This document shows positions 52,266 to 61,758 of a DNA stretch of 64,000 nt, one piece after another. The position numbers and the translations under genes are program-made. Under the pieces are notes generated by a model. The model was not told the origin of the DNA and did not search any database. It saw only the letters and a list, made by a program, of their open reading frames with translations. Numbering within the stretch: the stretch's first letter is position 1; every line of letters begins with the position of its first letter. The DNA is from DYJE01 sp041660385 (lineage in GTDB: Bacteria > Desulfobacterota > Desulfobacteria > Desulfobacterales > Desulfolunaceae), in the NCBI GenBank assembly GCA_041660385.1, contig JBAZWJ010000014.1, positions 30,548 through 94,547 on the forward strand, read 5' to 3'.

Positions 52266-54731
52266 ATGGACTCAAAAAGCCTTGAACAACTCAAAGCACG
52301 GCGGAGCAATCTTGACCGTAGTTTCAAGCGTCATCGGGTCACCGAAGACGGGGAAACCTATGTCCAGATCCTTGATGACTATTTCAGGGAAAGGTTCTCC
52401 GTCAGTCTTGCCGGTTTCAAGATGGATCTGATATCCAATCCATACGCCATCATCGCTGTGGGTGCATACGGCAGACGTGAGGTCTTTCCCAAGGCAGAGG
52501 CCCGCATCCTTTTCATTTTCAAAGACAGAATCCCAGACGGAGCCGTGGAACTGATCCGGGATATCGTGTATCCCCTCTGGGATCTGGGCTACACAGTCAA
52601 CCACAGCACAAAGACACTGAAAGAAGCCGTGGCCGGGGCCACAAACGACTACGGAGCCCTGTCATCACTCCTTGATTCCCGGTTCATCTGCGGCATATCG
52701 CCCCTTTACTCCCGGCTGATGACCCAGGTCCGTGAAAAAATCGTGTACAGAAAAAAACGGGAGATCCTCGCCTTCCTGTATGATCGGGACGTAGCCCTGC
52801 ATATCAAATTTCAAGGACCGGAATACCTGCTGGAACCTGACCTTTTCTTTTCACCGGGCGGCCTTGCAGATGTAAACAGCATTTTTTCAGCCGCCCAGAT
52901 TGCATGGGATACGGACGACACAGGCTGTCTGGAAAAAACAGGGGGCCTCTCCGCCGATGAATTAAAAGATCTTCTTGAATCCCGTGATTACATACGCAAC
53001 CTCATCGTTTTTCTCCAGCTTTCAGCTAATGGAAACAGAAGCAGACTCATCGTGGATCTCCAGAAAGATGCGGCACGGTTCTTCGCATATAAAAATCGAG
53101 GATCTGAAAAAGCCGTGGATCTTTTTCTTTCTGATCTGGAAAAGCGTAAGGATATGATCCACATCATCTGGAAACGGTTATACGGAAATCTTTTGCCTGA
53201 AAAAACAGCCGGAGATTATTTCACTGAAAATGAGATGAAAACAGCTGTCAAATGGGTGGTAATCTCCAAGGGGTTCGTCAAGGCCACGTCCCTTTCCAAA
53301 TTACGGAAACACCCGGACCTTGTGTTTTCAATTCTTGAGGAAAGTGAGGCAAACAGGCTACCCGTCAGTCTTGAAACATTGAAGATATTTCATCATTTCA
53401 ACGAATACGCTCCCAAGGTTTTTTTCGATGATCCAGCGATCATCGAAAGATTCGAAACCCTTCTTTTCGCTCAGACAACTTCCGGACTTGCGCTGGATGT
53501 TCTGGCTGAAACATCGTTATTGTTTGCATTCATCCCGGAATTCAAAGAATGGGCTCACAAAAGAAAATTTTCCTATCAACCTTCATATCCTGTTCTGAAA
53601 CACGCCCTGCTCACCCTGAACCGGCTCAAAGAACTGGTGTGCAAAGACTCTTTATCTCTTGACTCCATCTCCCGGGAAAACCGTTCCGCTTTGCACTGGG
53701 CCGCCCTCCTTCACATGGCGATGGAAGATACTGCAAAATCCGAAAAATCTTCGGAAAAATCAGTGGAAAAATCAAGGAACACCATCCGATCTGTCCTTAT
53801 CCGTTTTCGAAAAACCCCGGCCTTTATCAAAAAGGTTTCAGGGCTTATCAAGCTCAACAACACCATGCTTCGGCTTCTCCATGGTGAAGACCCCTGGGAC
53901 GATCTGGCCTTACAACCGTTGCTCGAAAATCTGGGTTCGCCTTTTGACCTTGTACTTCTCCATCTTTTATGCCTTGCAGATTTGAGAGCGCAGGCGTCCC
54001 GGTGTTATTCCGATTTTAAGGAAACCGATCTAAGACAGAAAATTATGGCCTGCTTCAACTGCAAAAGCTGGAAAATTCCATCATACATGTCTGAAAACAA
54101 TCAGGGGGCTAACCTGAAAGACTTCAACACAACCGTCATATCTGAAAATGGACCTCGTGTTCAGTTACAGAAAACGGAAAATATGCGGGTGTTAAATCTT
54201 GGTTTCTCTTCCGTGATCGAACCGGTTCTTCCGGCCCTTCATGCCCTTGACCTTTCAGGAATCGACCTTTACGATCTCCGCCTGTTCCCTGCGTCAAACG
54301 GCTGGGCCGACCTTTTGATCCGTGTAAGGGCACCGAAAGACACCCTGTTTGAAATGAAAAAATGGGCAGGATTTACAGCCTGTCTCAAAGACATTCTCGT
54401 CGAACGGTCCGCAAAGATTGATACGGGTTCAATCAAGGACAGCGGGGCAAAAACCATTGAAAATTCAGAAGCAAAGACAGATCCGGCCACCGAAGTCACA
54501 GTTTACCATCGCCCTGATTTAAAAAAGACTGTGATCCTCATGCACAGCCCCAGCTCTGCCGGATCTCTTTGCCGTATTATCAAAGGACTCCATGATCAGG
54601 GGCTTTCGCCTTTCTACATCAAAAAAACATGCTGTGAAAAAGATTTCTGCCTTGTGGTTCACGCTTCGGATGAAACGAACCCGGATGAAAGCATTTTAAA
54701 GGAGGTCATCTATGACACCTGCGGATCATGA
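52266..54731 (+). CDS. GlnD-like protein with degenerate catalytic motifs
   Basis: An 821-residue relative of the PII uridylyltransferase GlnD, with an N-terminal nucleotidyltransferase domain, a GlnE/GlnD helical region, an HD-like region, and two C-terminal ACT domains (around 650-710 and 750-815). Active GlnD has GGYGRGE...SDIDLL; here residues 65-82 read VGAYGRREVFPKAEARIL, so both catalytic Asp are replaced (E78, R80). The HD motif of the uridylyl-removing domain is also lost (ALLHMAMED where LLHDIxKG is expected). It is probably a non-catalytic sensor of glutamine through its ACT domains. ATG 52266 has GAGAGG at six bases. It overlaps nifV by 20 bases. Confidence 0.85.
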   Translation: MDSKSLEQLKARRSNLDRSFKRHRVTEDGETYVQILDDYFRERFSVSLAGFKMDLISNPYAIIAVGAYGRREVFPKAEARILFIFKDRIPDGAVELIRDIVYPLWDLGYTVNHSTKTLKEAVAGATNDYGALSSLLDSRFICGISPLYSRLMTQVREKIVYRKKREILAFLYDRDVALHIKFQGPEYLLEPDLFFSPGGLADVNSIFSAAQIAWDTDDTGCLEKTGGLSADELKDLLESRDYIRNLIVFLQLSANGNRSRLIVDLQKDAARFFAYKNRGSEKAVDLFLSDLEKRKDMIHIIWKRLYGNLLPEKTAGDYFTENEMKTAVKWVVISKGFVKATSLSKLRKHPDLVFSILEESEANRLPVSLETLKIFHHFNEYAPKVFFDDPAIIERFETLLFAQTTSGLALDVLAETSLLFAFIPEFKEWAHKRKFSYQPSYPVLKHALLTLNRLKELVCKDSLSLDSISRENRSALHWAALLHMAMEDTAKSEKSSEKSVEKSRNTIRSVLIRFRKTPAFIKKVSGLIKLNNTMLRLLHGEDPWDDLALQPLLENLGSPFDLVLLHLLCLADLRAQASRCYSDFKETDLRQKIMACFNCKSWKIPSYMSENNQGANLKDFNTTVISENGPRVQLQKTENMRVLNLGFSSVIEPVLPALHALDLSGIDLYDLRLFPASNGWADLLIRVRAPKDTLFEMKKWAGFTACLKDILVERSAKIDTGSIKDSGAKTIENSEAKTDPATEVTVYHRPDLKKTVILMHSPSSAGSLCRIIKGLHDQGLSPFYIKKTCCEKDFCLVVHASDETNPDESILKEVIYDTCGS

Positions 54732-55878
54732 ACCTCTGTGGATCATCGACAGTACCTTGCGTGACGGCGAACAAAGCCCCGGCGTGGTGTTTTCACTGGA
54801 AGACAAGATCGCCATCGCCTCCATGCTGGCCGATGCCGGAGTGGACGAGCTGGAAGCAGGCATTCCGGCCATGGGCGAAGAGGAAAGAAAAGACATCCGT
54901 ACCTTGAACCGTCTGGGTCTGCCCTGCCCCATCACCCCATGGGCAAGGGCAAAAGCCGAAGACATTGAATACGCTGCGGCCACAGGTGTGTCACGGGTTC
55001 ATATCTCCTTCCCCGTGTCGGACATCCATCTGGCTGTGATGAAGCGAACAAGGGAATCAGTGCTCGAAAATCTTTCTCTCCTCATCCCCCTGGCCCGCCG
55101 TTTTGTGGATCATGTTTCCGTTGGAGCCATGGACGCAACCCGCGCGGACCAGGGGTTTCTTCTTTCGTTTGTCCGACTTGCCCGTGAACAGGGAGCTTTC
55201 CGGGTAAGAATCGCTGACACCGTGGGTCTTTCAAGCCCATCGGCCATTGGGGATCTGATGCGCACACTTGTCCATGCGGAACCGTCCTTGATTTTCGAGT
55301 TCCACGGCCACAACGATCTGGGTATGGCCACAGCTAACACCCTTTCCGCTGCGGAAAACGGGGCTAAAGCCGCTTCAACAACACTGAACGGGCTGGGCGA
55401 ACGGGCCGGAAATGCCGCAACAGAAGAAGTGGCGGCAGCTCTCGCCTTTGCTTCGGCCATTCCCAGCCGGATAGACCGTGCCCGTCTTGCCTTGGCCTGT
55501 CGTTACGTGGCCCATGTCACGGGTCGGCCTGTCCCGGATAACAAGCCCATCACAGGGGCGCGGGTGTTCGATCATGAATCGGGAATTCACAGCCACGCGC
55601 AACTCAAAAACCCCTTGTCGTTTCAACCCTTTTTACCCGAAGATGTGGGGCATGATGAGGGGCGGTTCGTTCTGGGCAGCCATTCGGGTACTGCCGGATT
55701 GAACCACATTCTGGCGTCATCAGGGTTAACCCTGAGTCCTGAAAAAGCGGGTGATTTTTTAATGGAAGTCAGGCGCTATTCAAAACAGAAAGGAGGCTCG
55801 CTGACCGATATGGAAATCGTGCGGCTTTTTCATGGGAGCAGAAGAAATGGGAAAAATGACTATCCAACAACGAACTGA
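54712..55878 (+). CDS. nifV: Homocitrate synthase
   Basis: Condenses acetyl-CoA and 2-oxoglutarate to homocitrate, the organic ligand of FeMo-cofactor. The 388-residue TIM-barrel protein has DSTLRDGEQSPGV (metal-binding Asp), HGHNDLGMATAN (two metal His) and NGLGERAGNAATEEVA. GIHSHAQLKNPLSFQPF belongs to the C-terminal lid. A strong AAAGGAGGT site lies inside the end of the preceding gene, with 20 bases of overlap. Lysine-pathway homocitrate synthase is the alternative, but the nif context favours NifV. Confidence 0.92.
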   Translation: MTPADHEPLWIIDSTLRDGEQSPGVVFSLEDKIAIASMLADAGVDELEAGIPAMGEEERKDIRTLNRLGLPCPITPWARAKAEDIEYAAATGVSRVHISFPVSDIHLAVMKRTRESVLENLSLLIPLARRFVDHVSVGAMDATRADQGFLLSFVRLAREQGAFRVRIADTVGLSSPSAIGDLMRTLVHAEPSLIFEFHGHNDLGMATANTLSAAENGAKAASTTLNGLGERAGNAATEEVAAALAFASAIPSRIDRARLALACRYVAHVTGRPVPDNKPITGARVFDHESGIHSHAQLKNPLSFQPFLPEDVGHDEGRFVLGSHSGTAGLNHILASSGLTLSPEKAGDFLMEVRRYSKQKGGSLTDMEIVRLFHGSRRNGKNDYPTTN

Positions 55879-55927
55879 GGAAACAGGCTCTTGACTCCGA
55901 AACGTTTTTGATGGAACAATACGCGCC

Positions 55928-56884
55928 ATGAATCCCAAAGCAGACTCCATCAAACGAACTTCAAAAACATTGATCGCCGCAGTGCTTCCTCTGGCAGCCA
56001 TGTACCTTGTATGGGGCATGGCCGTTGTGGTGATGCGAAGCCTTGGCTTGTTACACATTCCCCAAGCCATTCATCCCTTTATCATCCCTGTTTCCGTTAT
56101 CCTTTTTATGATGATCGCCTCATTTGTTACGGAAATATTCATCGTCTACGTGGATGATTATCTGACCGAAATCCCGTCTCTACGTGCTTTCATGCTGATG
56201 TGGACGGCTGTGGCAGCGATTACTGTCTATCTATTGACAACTAAAGCAGGGTTCAAAGGCCATGCTGTTTCAGGGTTTGGTACGGCGAACCTTCTTGTCT
56301 TTGCCTGCCTTTGCGCCACCTGGATGACTGCCAGGTTGAAGCAGCCGACCGAACTCGTTCCCGTGTGCGCTGTGGTGGCTCTTGCTGATCTGTTCAGCGT
56401 TCTTGCAGGCCCCACCAAGCATCTGGCAGAGGGAATCGCGGCCTATTACGAAAAAGGCATGGAAGGGCCGCCGCCCTTCACGGATTACATCCTGATTAAA
56501 ATCACCGTGCCGGGGATTTCAACCCCTATACCCCTGTTCGGAGTCTCAGACTGGCTGATCCTTGTCTTTTTCTGTTCAGCCATGGTACGATTTGGCCTGA
56601 AAGACAGCATAGGTGGAATGGGCCTGTCTGCCATCAAAGAAAGAAAGCGGCTGTCATTTTACTTTCCCGTTGCAGCTTTAGGGCTGGCTGTGGCTGTCCT
56701 TTCTGCCCAGACAACCGGTTTATTCCTTCCGGCCCTGCCCATTATGGTGCTGTTTTTCCTTGCCCATTCCCTCTGGTCTCACGAAGGGATGCGACGTCTC
56801 AGTTCCAAGGAATGGCGACTTTTAATCGTATTTTCTCTGGTCATGATTTCGATACTTGTGTCAGCCTTATATTTCAGATCCTGA
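55928..56884 (+). CDS. Presenilin/signal-peptide-peptidase-like membrane aspartyl protease homologue
   Basis: A 318-residue protein with about nine membrane helices. Three motifs match the presenilin/SPP family in order: D154 in ALADLFSVLAGPTKHL (compare the YDxxSVxxTKHM of archaeal presenilin homologues), D208 in LFGVSDWL (GxGD position, here GVSD), and LPALP at 267-271 (PAL motif). Such enzymes cut membrane-embedded substrates. The Gly to Ser change in GxGD could affect activity. It lies 49 bases after nifV, followed by a small membrane-anchored protein, and may share the nif transcript. Family assignment is from motif recognition only. Confidence 0.62.
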   Translation: MNPKADSIKRTSKTLIAAVLPLAAMYLVWGMAVVVMRSLGLLHIPQAIHPFIIPVSVILFMMIASFVTEIFIVYVDDYLTEIPSLRAFMLMWTAVAAITVYLLTTKAGFKGHAVSGFGTANLLVFACLCATWMTARLKQPTELVPVCAVVALADLFSVLAGPTKHLAEGIAAYYEKGMEGPPPFTDYILIKITVPGISTPIPLFGVSDWLILVFFCSAMVRFGLKDSIGGMGLSAIKERKRLSFYFPVAALGLAVAVLSAQTTGLFLPALPIMVLFFLAHSLWSHEGMRRLSSKEWRLLIVFSLVMISILVSALYFRS

Positions 56885-56901
56885 CACGCAATGGAATAAA
56901 A

Positions 56902-57372
56902 ATGAAAATAACTAAAAAGAAAACCCTTATCTTCATTCTGTTGATCATTTTTGTCACACTGCTTGCCGCATATTTCTTGCTACCCACGGCCCACAGGGAA
57001 GTCGGAATGAAAACGATAAATGAAGACAAGGCTCCACCTTTACCCAGTGAAGACATGGATATGGTCTATCTATACACAGACAATCAGGGAATGGCTCGTT
57101 TCTCAGATCAACCGCCTGTGGGGCATGATTATCAGGTGGTCTATATTCCAAAAACCACGGCTGTGGAAAAACATGATCAGTTGAGATTGGACATAGCCGA
57201 AAAGGCAAAAAAAATAATGCGCGGCGAAAAAGTCCATGACAAGACAGTGAAGAAACCAATAAACACAGGCCGAGAATTTCACCAGCTCCCCAGAACAAAG
57301 GCAGGAGACATTCTTTCAAAATCCAATGAATTAAAGCAGAATGCGGAAAAACAAGACAACAATTCCCGGTGA
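56902..57372 (+). CDS. Membrane-anchored protein with DUF4124-like segment
   Basis: A 156-residue protein. Residues 6-28 form a membrane anchor or signal (TLIFILLIIFVTLLAAYFLL). VYLYTDNQGMARFSDQPP (about 52-69) resembles the DUF4124 module of periplasmic proteins. The C-terminal half is Lys-rich and probably disordered. It starts 17 bases after the presenilin-like gene; a single-pass protein beside a candidate intramembrane protease is worth noting, though a substrate relation is speculation. The ribosome-binding site is weak. Confidence 0.65.
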   Translation: MKITKKKTLIFILLIIFVTLLAAYFLLPTAHREVGMKTINEDKAPPLPSEDMDMVYLYTDNQGMARFSDQPPVGHDYQVVYIPKTTAVEKHDQLRLDIAEKAKKIMRGEKVHDKTVKKPINTGREFHQLPRTKAGDILSKSNELKQNAEKQDNNSR

Positions 57373-57496
57373 ACATGAAATCCCTTGACTTGACAATCCG
57401 TTGACGATAGATGCTTTCTGTTCGTTATTTGCCCGCCACCTGAAGTTCATAATAGTTGATTCAAAAGTGCATTATCATTATTTTCTGGAGGATACG

Positions 57497-58092
57497 ATGA
57501 ATCGTTTTTTTTTAAAAGCCGCCCTGATTATCTTTACCTGTTCCTTTCTGATATCTTCGCCCGTTTTTTGCAGTGATGCGTCGCTGGGTGTGGGAATAAG
57601 CGCCACGGAACAAGGGGGAACTATCTATCTGCCCATACGAATTCCGCATCTGATGATCGAACCCATGTTTTCTTATAGTTCGGGCGAAACACAGAACGAA
57701 TCGGAATATGATTATGTGAATCAGAACGATTACAGTGAGTATTCAGTTGGCTTGGGGGTCTATCTGGTCAAAAGCATTTTTCAAATACGGATCTTCTCGT
57801 GGGTATGCGTGGTGCATACATTAATATTGAACAGGAAAGCAGAACTGACTCTCTCTCAACGTACTATTTTCAAGGTTCAAGAACAGAGGCTGACGGATTC
57901 TTGATTGCTCCGACAATTGGAGTGGAGTACCACTTCACCGACCATGTGAGCGCTGGAATATACACGGCGTTAGAATATGTGAACCTATCCGGAAATTCTA
58001 AATCATTTAACGCTGAATATATCGAAAACTTCGATTATGAAAGACGTATCAAATCCACAGCAACGGATCTTTACGTTAAATATTATTTTTAG
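57497..58092 (+). pseudogene. Exported beta-barrel-like protein gene with a frameshift
   Basis: The first frame gives a signal peptide (NRFFLKAALIIFTCSFLISS) and alternating beta-type sequence to about 57770 (SVGLGVYLVK). The natural continuation is in another frame: NTDLLVGMRGAYINIEQES through VGVEYHFTDH-like strands to a terminal aromatic DLYVKYYF, typical of outer-membrane barrels. Adding one base in the AAAAG run near 57768 would join the two as LVKKHFSNTDLLVG, about 198 residues. Either a real inactivating indel or a sequencing error. GGAGGATACG precedes ATG. Confidence 0.75.
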
Positions 58093-58120
58093 TCATCCAG
58101 TTACTATGGATTATGTTAAA

Positions 58121-58159
58121 GCTCGACCCATTCTGCAAGCTTATAGAGGATGGGTCGAG
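58121..58159. repeat. Inverted repeat between convergent genes
   Basis: CTCGACCCAT (58122-58131) and ATGGGTCGAG (58150-58159) pair perfectly around an 18-base spacer. It sits between the frameshifted barrel gene and the convergent membrane-protein gene and may serve as a shared transcript end. Confidence 0.6.
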
Positions 58160-58188
58160 TGCAGATTAACCCCATCAAGGCTAAATAC

Positions 58189-58830
58189 TCAACAGCCTCC
58201 AACCTTTTTCCTCGAAAGAGACTCCAGAAAAAACTCCACACAGGCAATAAAAAGAACAGAATATCCAAACAGTTCAGTCCCCTCTTCAGCTGCGTTTTTC
58301 ACCGCTCTGACAATATGCTCATGGCCCATAATGTCCAACCAGAGACCATATCGCCCGAAAAGCCGGGAATAAACGAACACTGTGATAAAACCACAGACGA
58401 AATAGCCAAAACTGGGACGTTTCATAAAAGACATGATGCCGGGAACCAGCTTGTCTTTTTTTCGATAAACCAGAGCAAAAGTGCAAAGGGCCGTTATCGC
58501 TGCCCCTGTCTGCCATGCTCCGTCAAAAACATCAATATCGAGGACTGCGTCACATTCGCGGATCATGGCAATGGTGGTCATACCTGCCATCAAAGTTGCT
58601 ATGGCTGAGTCATCGGGGTTCTTTTTACCTGAAAGAATGAGAAACAAGGTTGACAGAGCCAGGATAATAAACTGGAAATTTTCCGTCCAGGACTCTTCAT
58701 TGAACAAATCCGGACCGTTATGGTATCTGGCTTCCATGGTAAACAGGAGAAGGATGGCTGCTGAGAACAGAGAGTATAGAACGACTTTAATAAACGCCAT
58801 ATACAAGGATCTATTAGATTCATGAAACAT
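58189..58830 (-). CDS. Integral membrane protein, unknown function
   Basis: I do not recognise the family. The 213-residue protein has about six hydrophobic helices. Conserved-looking polar features lie between helices: MIRECDAVLDIDVFDGAWQT and RAVKNAAEEGTELFGYSVLF. The intramembrane Glu/Asp/Arg cluster suggests a real transport or enzymatic site. GAGGG lies about eight bases before ATG. It stands alone. Confidence 0.65.
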   Translation of the reverse strand: MFHESNRSLYMAFIKVVLYSLFSAAILLLFTMEARYHNGPDLFNEESWTENFQFIILALSTLFLILSGKKNPDDSAIATLMAGMTTIAMIRECDAVLDIDVFDGAWQTGAAITALCTFALVYRKKDKLVPGIMSFMKRPSFGYFVCGFITVFVYSRLFGRYGLWLDIMGHEHIVRAVKNAAEEGTELFGYSVLFIACVEFFLESLSRKKVGGC

Positions 58831-59137
58831 ATCATGCCCTCATCAATCCGGGCGGGCAAAAAAACTGAAACGTCTCAGGGTGCCCCGAATTCCCAGTAAT
58901 AAGTTCCGGTCATTTGCAGGGTTAAAATATTAACCCTGCAACAAAATACATCCATGTTTATCGCACGAAAGCAATGGATTACACTAAAGCTTCACCCATC
59001 AGAATTGACTACATATCGGCATATTTAATTGCCGGTTTACCACTTAAACGGCCATGGACAGTAAACTGGTACTTTATGCACAAGGCTCAAGGCCCTGTCA
59101 AGTGAATATCAAGCCACAGTTCATTCTGCGAGCACCA
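58831..59137. other. Gene-free stretch with one diverged repeat
   Basis: 307 bases between the membrane-protein and transglycosylase genes. It carries a reverse, mutated copy of the 39513-39568 repeat at 58950-58999 (CATCCATGTTTATCGCACG, then AAAGCAATGGATTACACT). Nothing else is recognised. Confidence 0.6.
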
Positions 59138-59890
59138 TCAGGTTTTATTATCTCTGTAGTTCCGAGTTACGCGGCTGATGTAATTCCGTGTTTCTTCTGG
59201 CATCTTTCCCGAATTTTTATCCACGTTCCCAGGCCCCCAGTTGTAAGCGGCAAGGGCTTTTGGCGTATCTCCATGATAACGGTCGAGCAGTCTTTTAAGA
59301 TACTTGGTTCCACCCATAACATTTTCAAACGGATCATAGGCGTTACGAACTCCCAGGTCTTTTGCCGTGCCGGGCATGAGCTGCATAAGCCCCATGGCTC
59401 CTTTGGGTGATGTGCTTCCAGCCTGAAATCCGCTTTCTGTTTTGATAACACTGCGGATCAGGTCGGGGTCCACGCCATGGGCTTCCGATGCTTTTTCAAT
59501 GATGGAATCAAAATCTCCCTTAGTTGCCCTGGGGCCATAGGCTTTTTCCACCTGTTGCTTTTTTGACACTTCGGGCGGCGGACCGTCATTCTGAGCGACC
59601 TTGGGCATTAAAAACGGCTGGGGTTCTATCGAAGTTGTTTCTTCCGGGTTTTCATCCATCATATCAAGGACACTCTCATCCATAAGTGCATTAATACGCT
59701 TTTGAGCCAGTTTTGATGCCGATTCTTTATCTTCCGATGCCTGGGCCACTGAAACGATCCGCCGAAGCATCATCTCAAAACTGTTTCCGGCTTCTTGTGC
59801 CGTTGCCTCCGGGATTTCTTTTGTTGTCACCGATGTGTTGCTCTTGTACGCGTCCACACTTTGGAGTCCTGTCAAATGGGATACGGCCAT
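59138..59890 (-). CDS. Lytic transglycosylase (SLT domain)
   Basis: Cleaves the glycan strands of peptidoglycan. The SLT domain fills residues 125-245, with the catalytic E152 in IKTESGFQ, GAMGLMQLMPGTA, and LAAYNWGPGNVD. The N-terminal 120 residues are low in complexity, with no clear signal peptide, which resembles transglycosylases of flagellar or other export systems that leave by a non-Sec route. AAGGAG lies nine bases before ATG. Confidence 0.88.
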   Translation of the reverse strand: MAVSHLTGLQSVDAYKSNTSVTTKEIPEATAQEAGNSFEMMLRRIVSVAQASEDKESASKLAQKRINALMDESVLDMMDENPEETTSIEPQPFLMPKVAQNDGPPPEVSKKQQVEKAYGPRATKGDFDSIIEKASEAHGVDPDLIRSVIKTESGFQAGSTSPKGAMGLMQLMPGTAKDLGVRNAYDPFENVMGGTKYLKRLLDRYHGDTPKALAAYNWGPGNVDKNSGKMPEETRNYISRVTRNYRDNKT

Positions 59891-60013
59891 GGTCGATACT
59901 CCTTTATGTACAATGGATTGAAAATGGATGCCCCAGAAATTTAACTGGTTATCCCAATCTATTGGTTACATATCAATTTCCATGCCATGGTATTGATTGA
60001 ATTGGCTATGGGA

Positions 60014-61744
60014 TTAAGACAGCACTTCCCATATCAAAGCGATGAAGCCTGTGAAGATCAGAAGGGTTTCAACAAGAAATTCCAGGCGGAAACCATAAAA
60101 ATCCTTGTTCCGTTCGTACATGAAAAGAAGCCCCAGCATCATCACCGGAAAGAGAGAGAGAGAATATCCAAGACTGGAAATCAGATGCAGAGCACTGGAC
60201 ACAGGCAGAATGACGAGCAATCCCACAAGGATCTTTTTCAGAAGCCGAATGGTTTTTTTGTCACCCAGAAGCAGAGGAAGGGTCCGTTGCCCCACGATGC
60301 GGTCACCCTGCATGTCCAGAATGTCGTAAAACACGGTTCGTGAAAACACCATCCCCGTTGAAAGAAGAAAAGCCGGAATGGTGGCAAGGGAAAATGACTC
60401 GTGGGGAGAAAGGGCCGGAAGAAGGGCCGTGACCACGCCCCAGGCCAGGGCTATCAAAAAGGTTTTCGATCCGGGAATATCACTGATTTTATTATACTTG
60501 TTGTCACCAAGCCCTTTTGGAAACAAATGGAGGTTGTAGGAAAGCCCCATGAGACTCATGGTAAGAAGCAGGGCAAATGGAACATAGCCCATGCGGAACA
60601 CCAGAAGCAGACCAAAGGCCCCCACGATCAACGACAGGGACGCCAGCTGGATTTTGTATCGCTTATAAAATTCTGCCCGGTCCGGTTCGTTGTACATGGC
60701 AGAATGAATGGCGGTTAAATGATTGAGGATATGCATGGACAGGACATACATCATAGCCACAATGGCCGAAAGGAACCCGTGCTCGACACCCTGGAGTTTG
60801 GAGCAGGCGTAGCAGAGACTGCCGGCACCCAAAGCCAGATAAAGGTTTGTACGTAGGAGGAACTGCTGAATCTCATGCAGTTTTTTTCTGTACGGATGTT
60901 TTGCACCCATGAGTGAACTTGACAGGTGTTTGTTAACACGGTTGATAATCCAGTTCGGTGTGGATGCCCCTGCGGAAATGGCGATGGAACTGGCATGGGC
61001 AAGATTTTGAATATCCAGCTCGTCTTCGGATTCAATATGGTAAGCAGGTTTCCCTGCCTGAACCGCCAGTTCAGCCAGCCGCTGGGTGTTCCCGCTGTTT
61101 TTCCCACCCACGATGATCACTGCATCCGATGTTTCGGCCAGGCTTAAAATTTCGTTCTGCCTTTTCTCCGTGGAATCGCAGATGGTGTTGAAAAATTCAT
61201 AATGGGGGTAAGTGCTTTCAGCCCATTGCTTCACCTGATTGTAAAACTGGGTGTTCTGAGTGGTCTGAGCCACGATGATGGCTTTTTCAAAAGGAGGAAG
61301 AGCTTTAAGCGAATCAAGGCTGTTCACCACATGGCCTTTGCCTTCGGCGTAACCGTTCAGCCCGATCACCTCCGGATGGTCGTAATCTCCGATGATGATG
61401 GAACTGTAACCCTTTTTCGCGTATTTACGGATAATCCGCTGGACTTTGATGACTCTGGGGCAGGTGGCGTCAACGATGGTGAAACCCGCCGTCCGCAGTT
61501 TGTCAAAAGATTCGGGAGGAACGCCATGGGCTCTGATCAGCACCGTACCTGAACCTTTTTCAGGGATATGGTTCAGAACGGGTATGCCTTTTTCTTCAAG
61601 AAGGGCAAGAACCTGGGGATTATGAATCAAAGGACCGTAAGAGTATATGGGTTCGTTGCGGGTGTTGGCCTGATCCAGTGCGATTTCAACGGCCCGTCGA
61701 ACCCCCATGCAGAACCCGGCGGTTTTGGCGATTGTGATTTTCAT
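60014..61744 (-). CDS. IspH-UbiA fusion protein
   Basis: A 576-residue fusion. Residues 1-280 are HMBPP reductase (IspH, last step of the non-mevalonate isoprenoid pathway): C12, C95 and C189 bind the 4Fe-4S cluster, H41, H73 and H123 are substrate histidines, and E125 in DHPEVIGL is the catalytic acid. Residues 285-576 are a UbiA-type membrane prenyltransferase with the second Asp motif intact (YDILDMQGDRIVGQRTLP). The first Asp-rich motif is replaced by NHLTAIHSAMYNEPDR, so the donor site may differ. Fusion would make and use isoprenoid precursors at one place. AGAGGT precedes ATG. Confidence 0.9.
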   Translation of the reverse strand: MKITIAKTAGFCMGVRRAVEIALDQANTRNEPIYSYGPLIHNPQVLALLEEKGIPVLNHIPEKGSGTVLIRAHGVPPESFDKLRTAGFTIVDATCPRVIKVQRIIRKYAKKGYSSIIIGDYDHPEVIGLNGYAEGKGHVVNSLDSLKALPPFEKAIIVAQTTQNTQFYNQVKQWAESTYPHYEFFNTICDSTEKRQNEILSLAETSDAVIIVGGKNSGNTQRLAELAVQAGKPAYHIESEDELDIQNLAHASSIAISAGASTPNWIINRVNKHLSSSLMGAKHPYRKKLHEIQQFLLRTNLYLALGAGSLCYACSKLQGVEHGFLSAIVAMMYVLSMHILNHLTAIHSAMYNEPDRAEFYKRYKIQLASLSLIVGAFGLLLVFRMGYVPFALLLTMSLMGLSYNLHLFPKGLGDNKYNKISDIPGSKTFLIALAWGVVTALLPALSPHESFSLATIPAFLLSTGMVFSRTVFYDILDMQGDRIVGQRTLPLLLGDKKTIRLLKKILVGLLVILPVSSALHLISSLGYSLSLFPVMMLGLLFMYERNKDFYGFRLEFLVETLLIFTGFIALIWEVLS

Positions 61745-61758
61745 GACGAACCTCTGGG

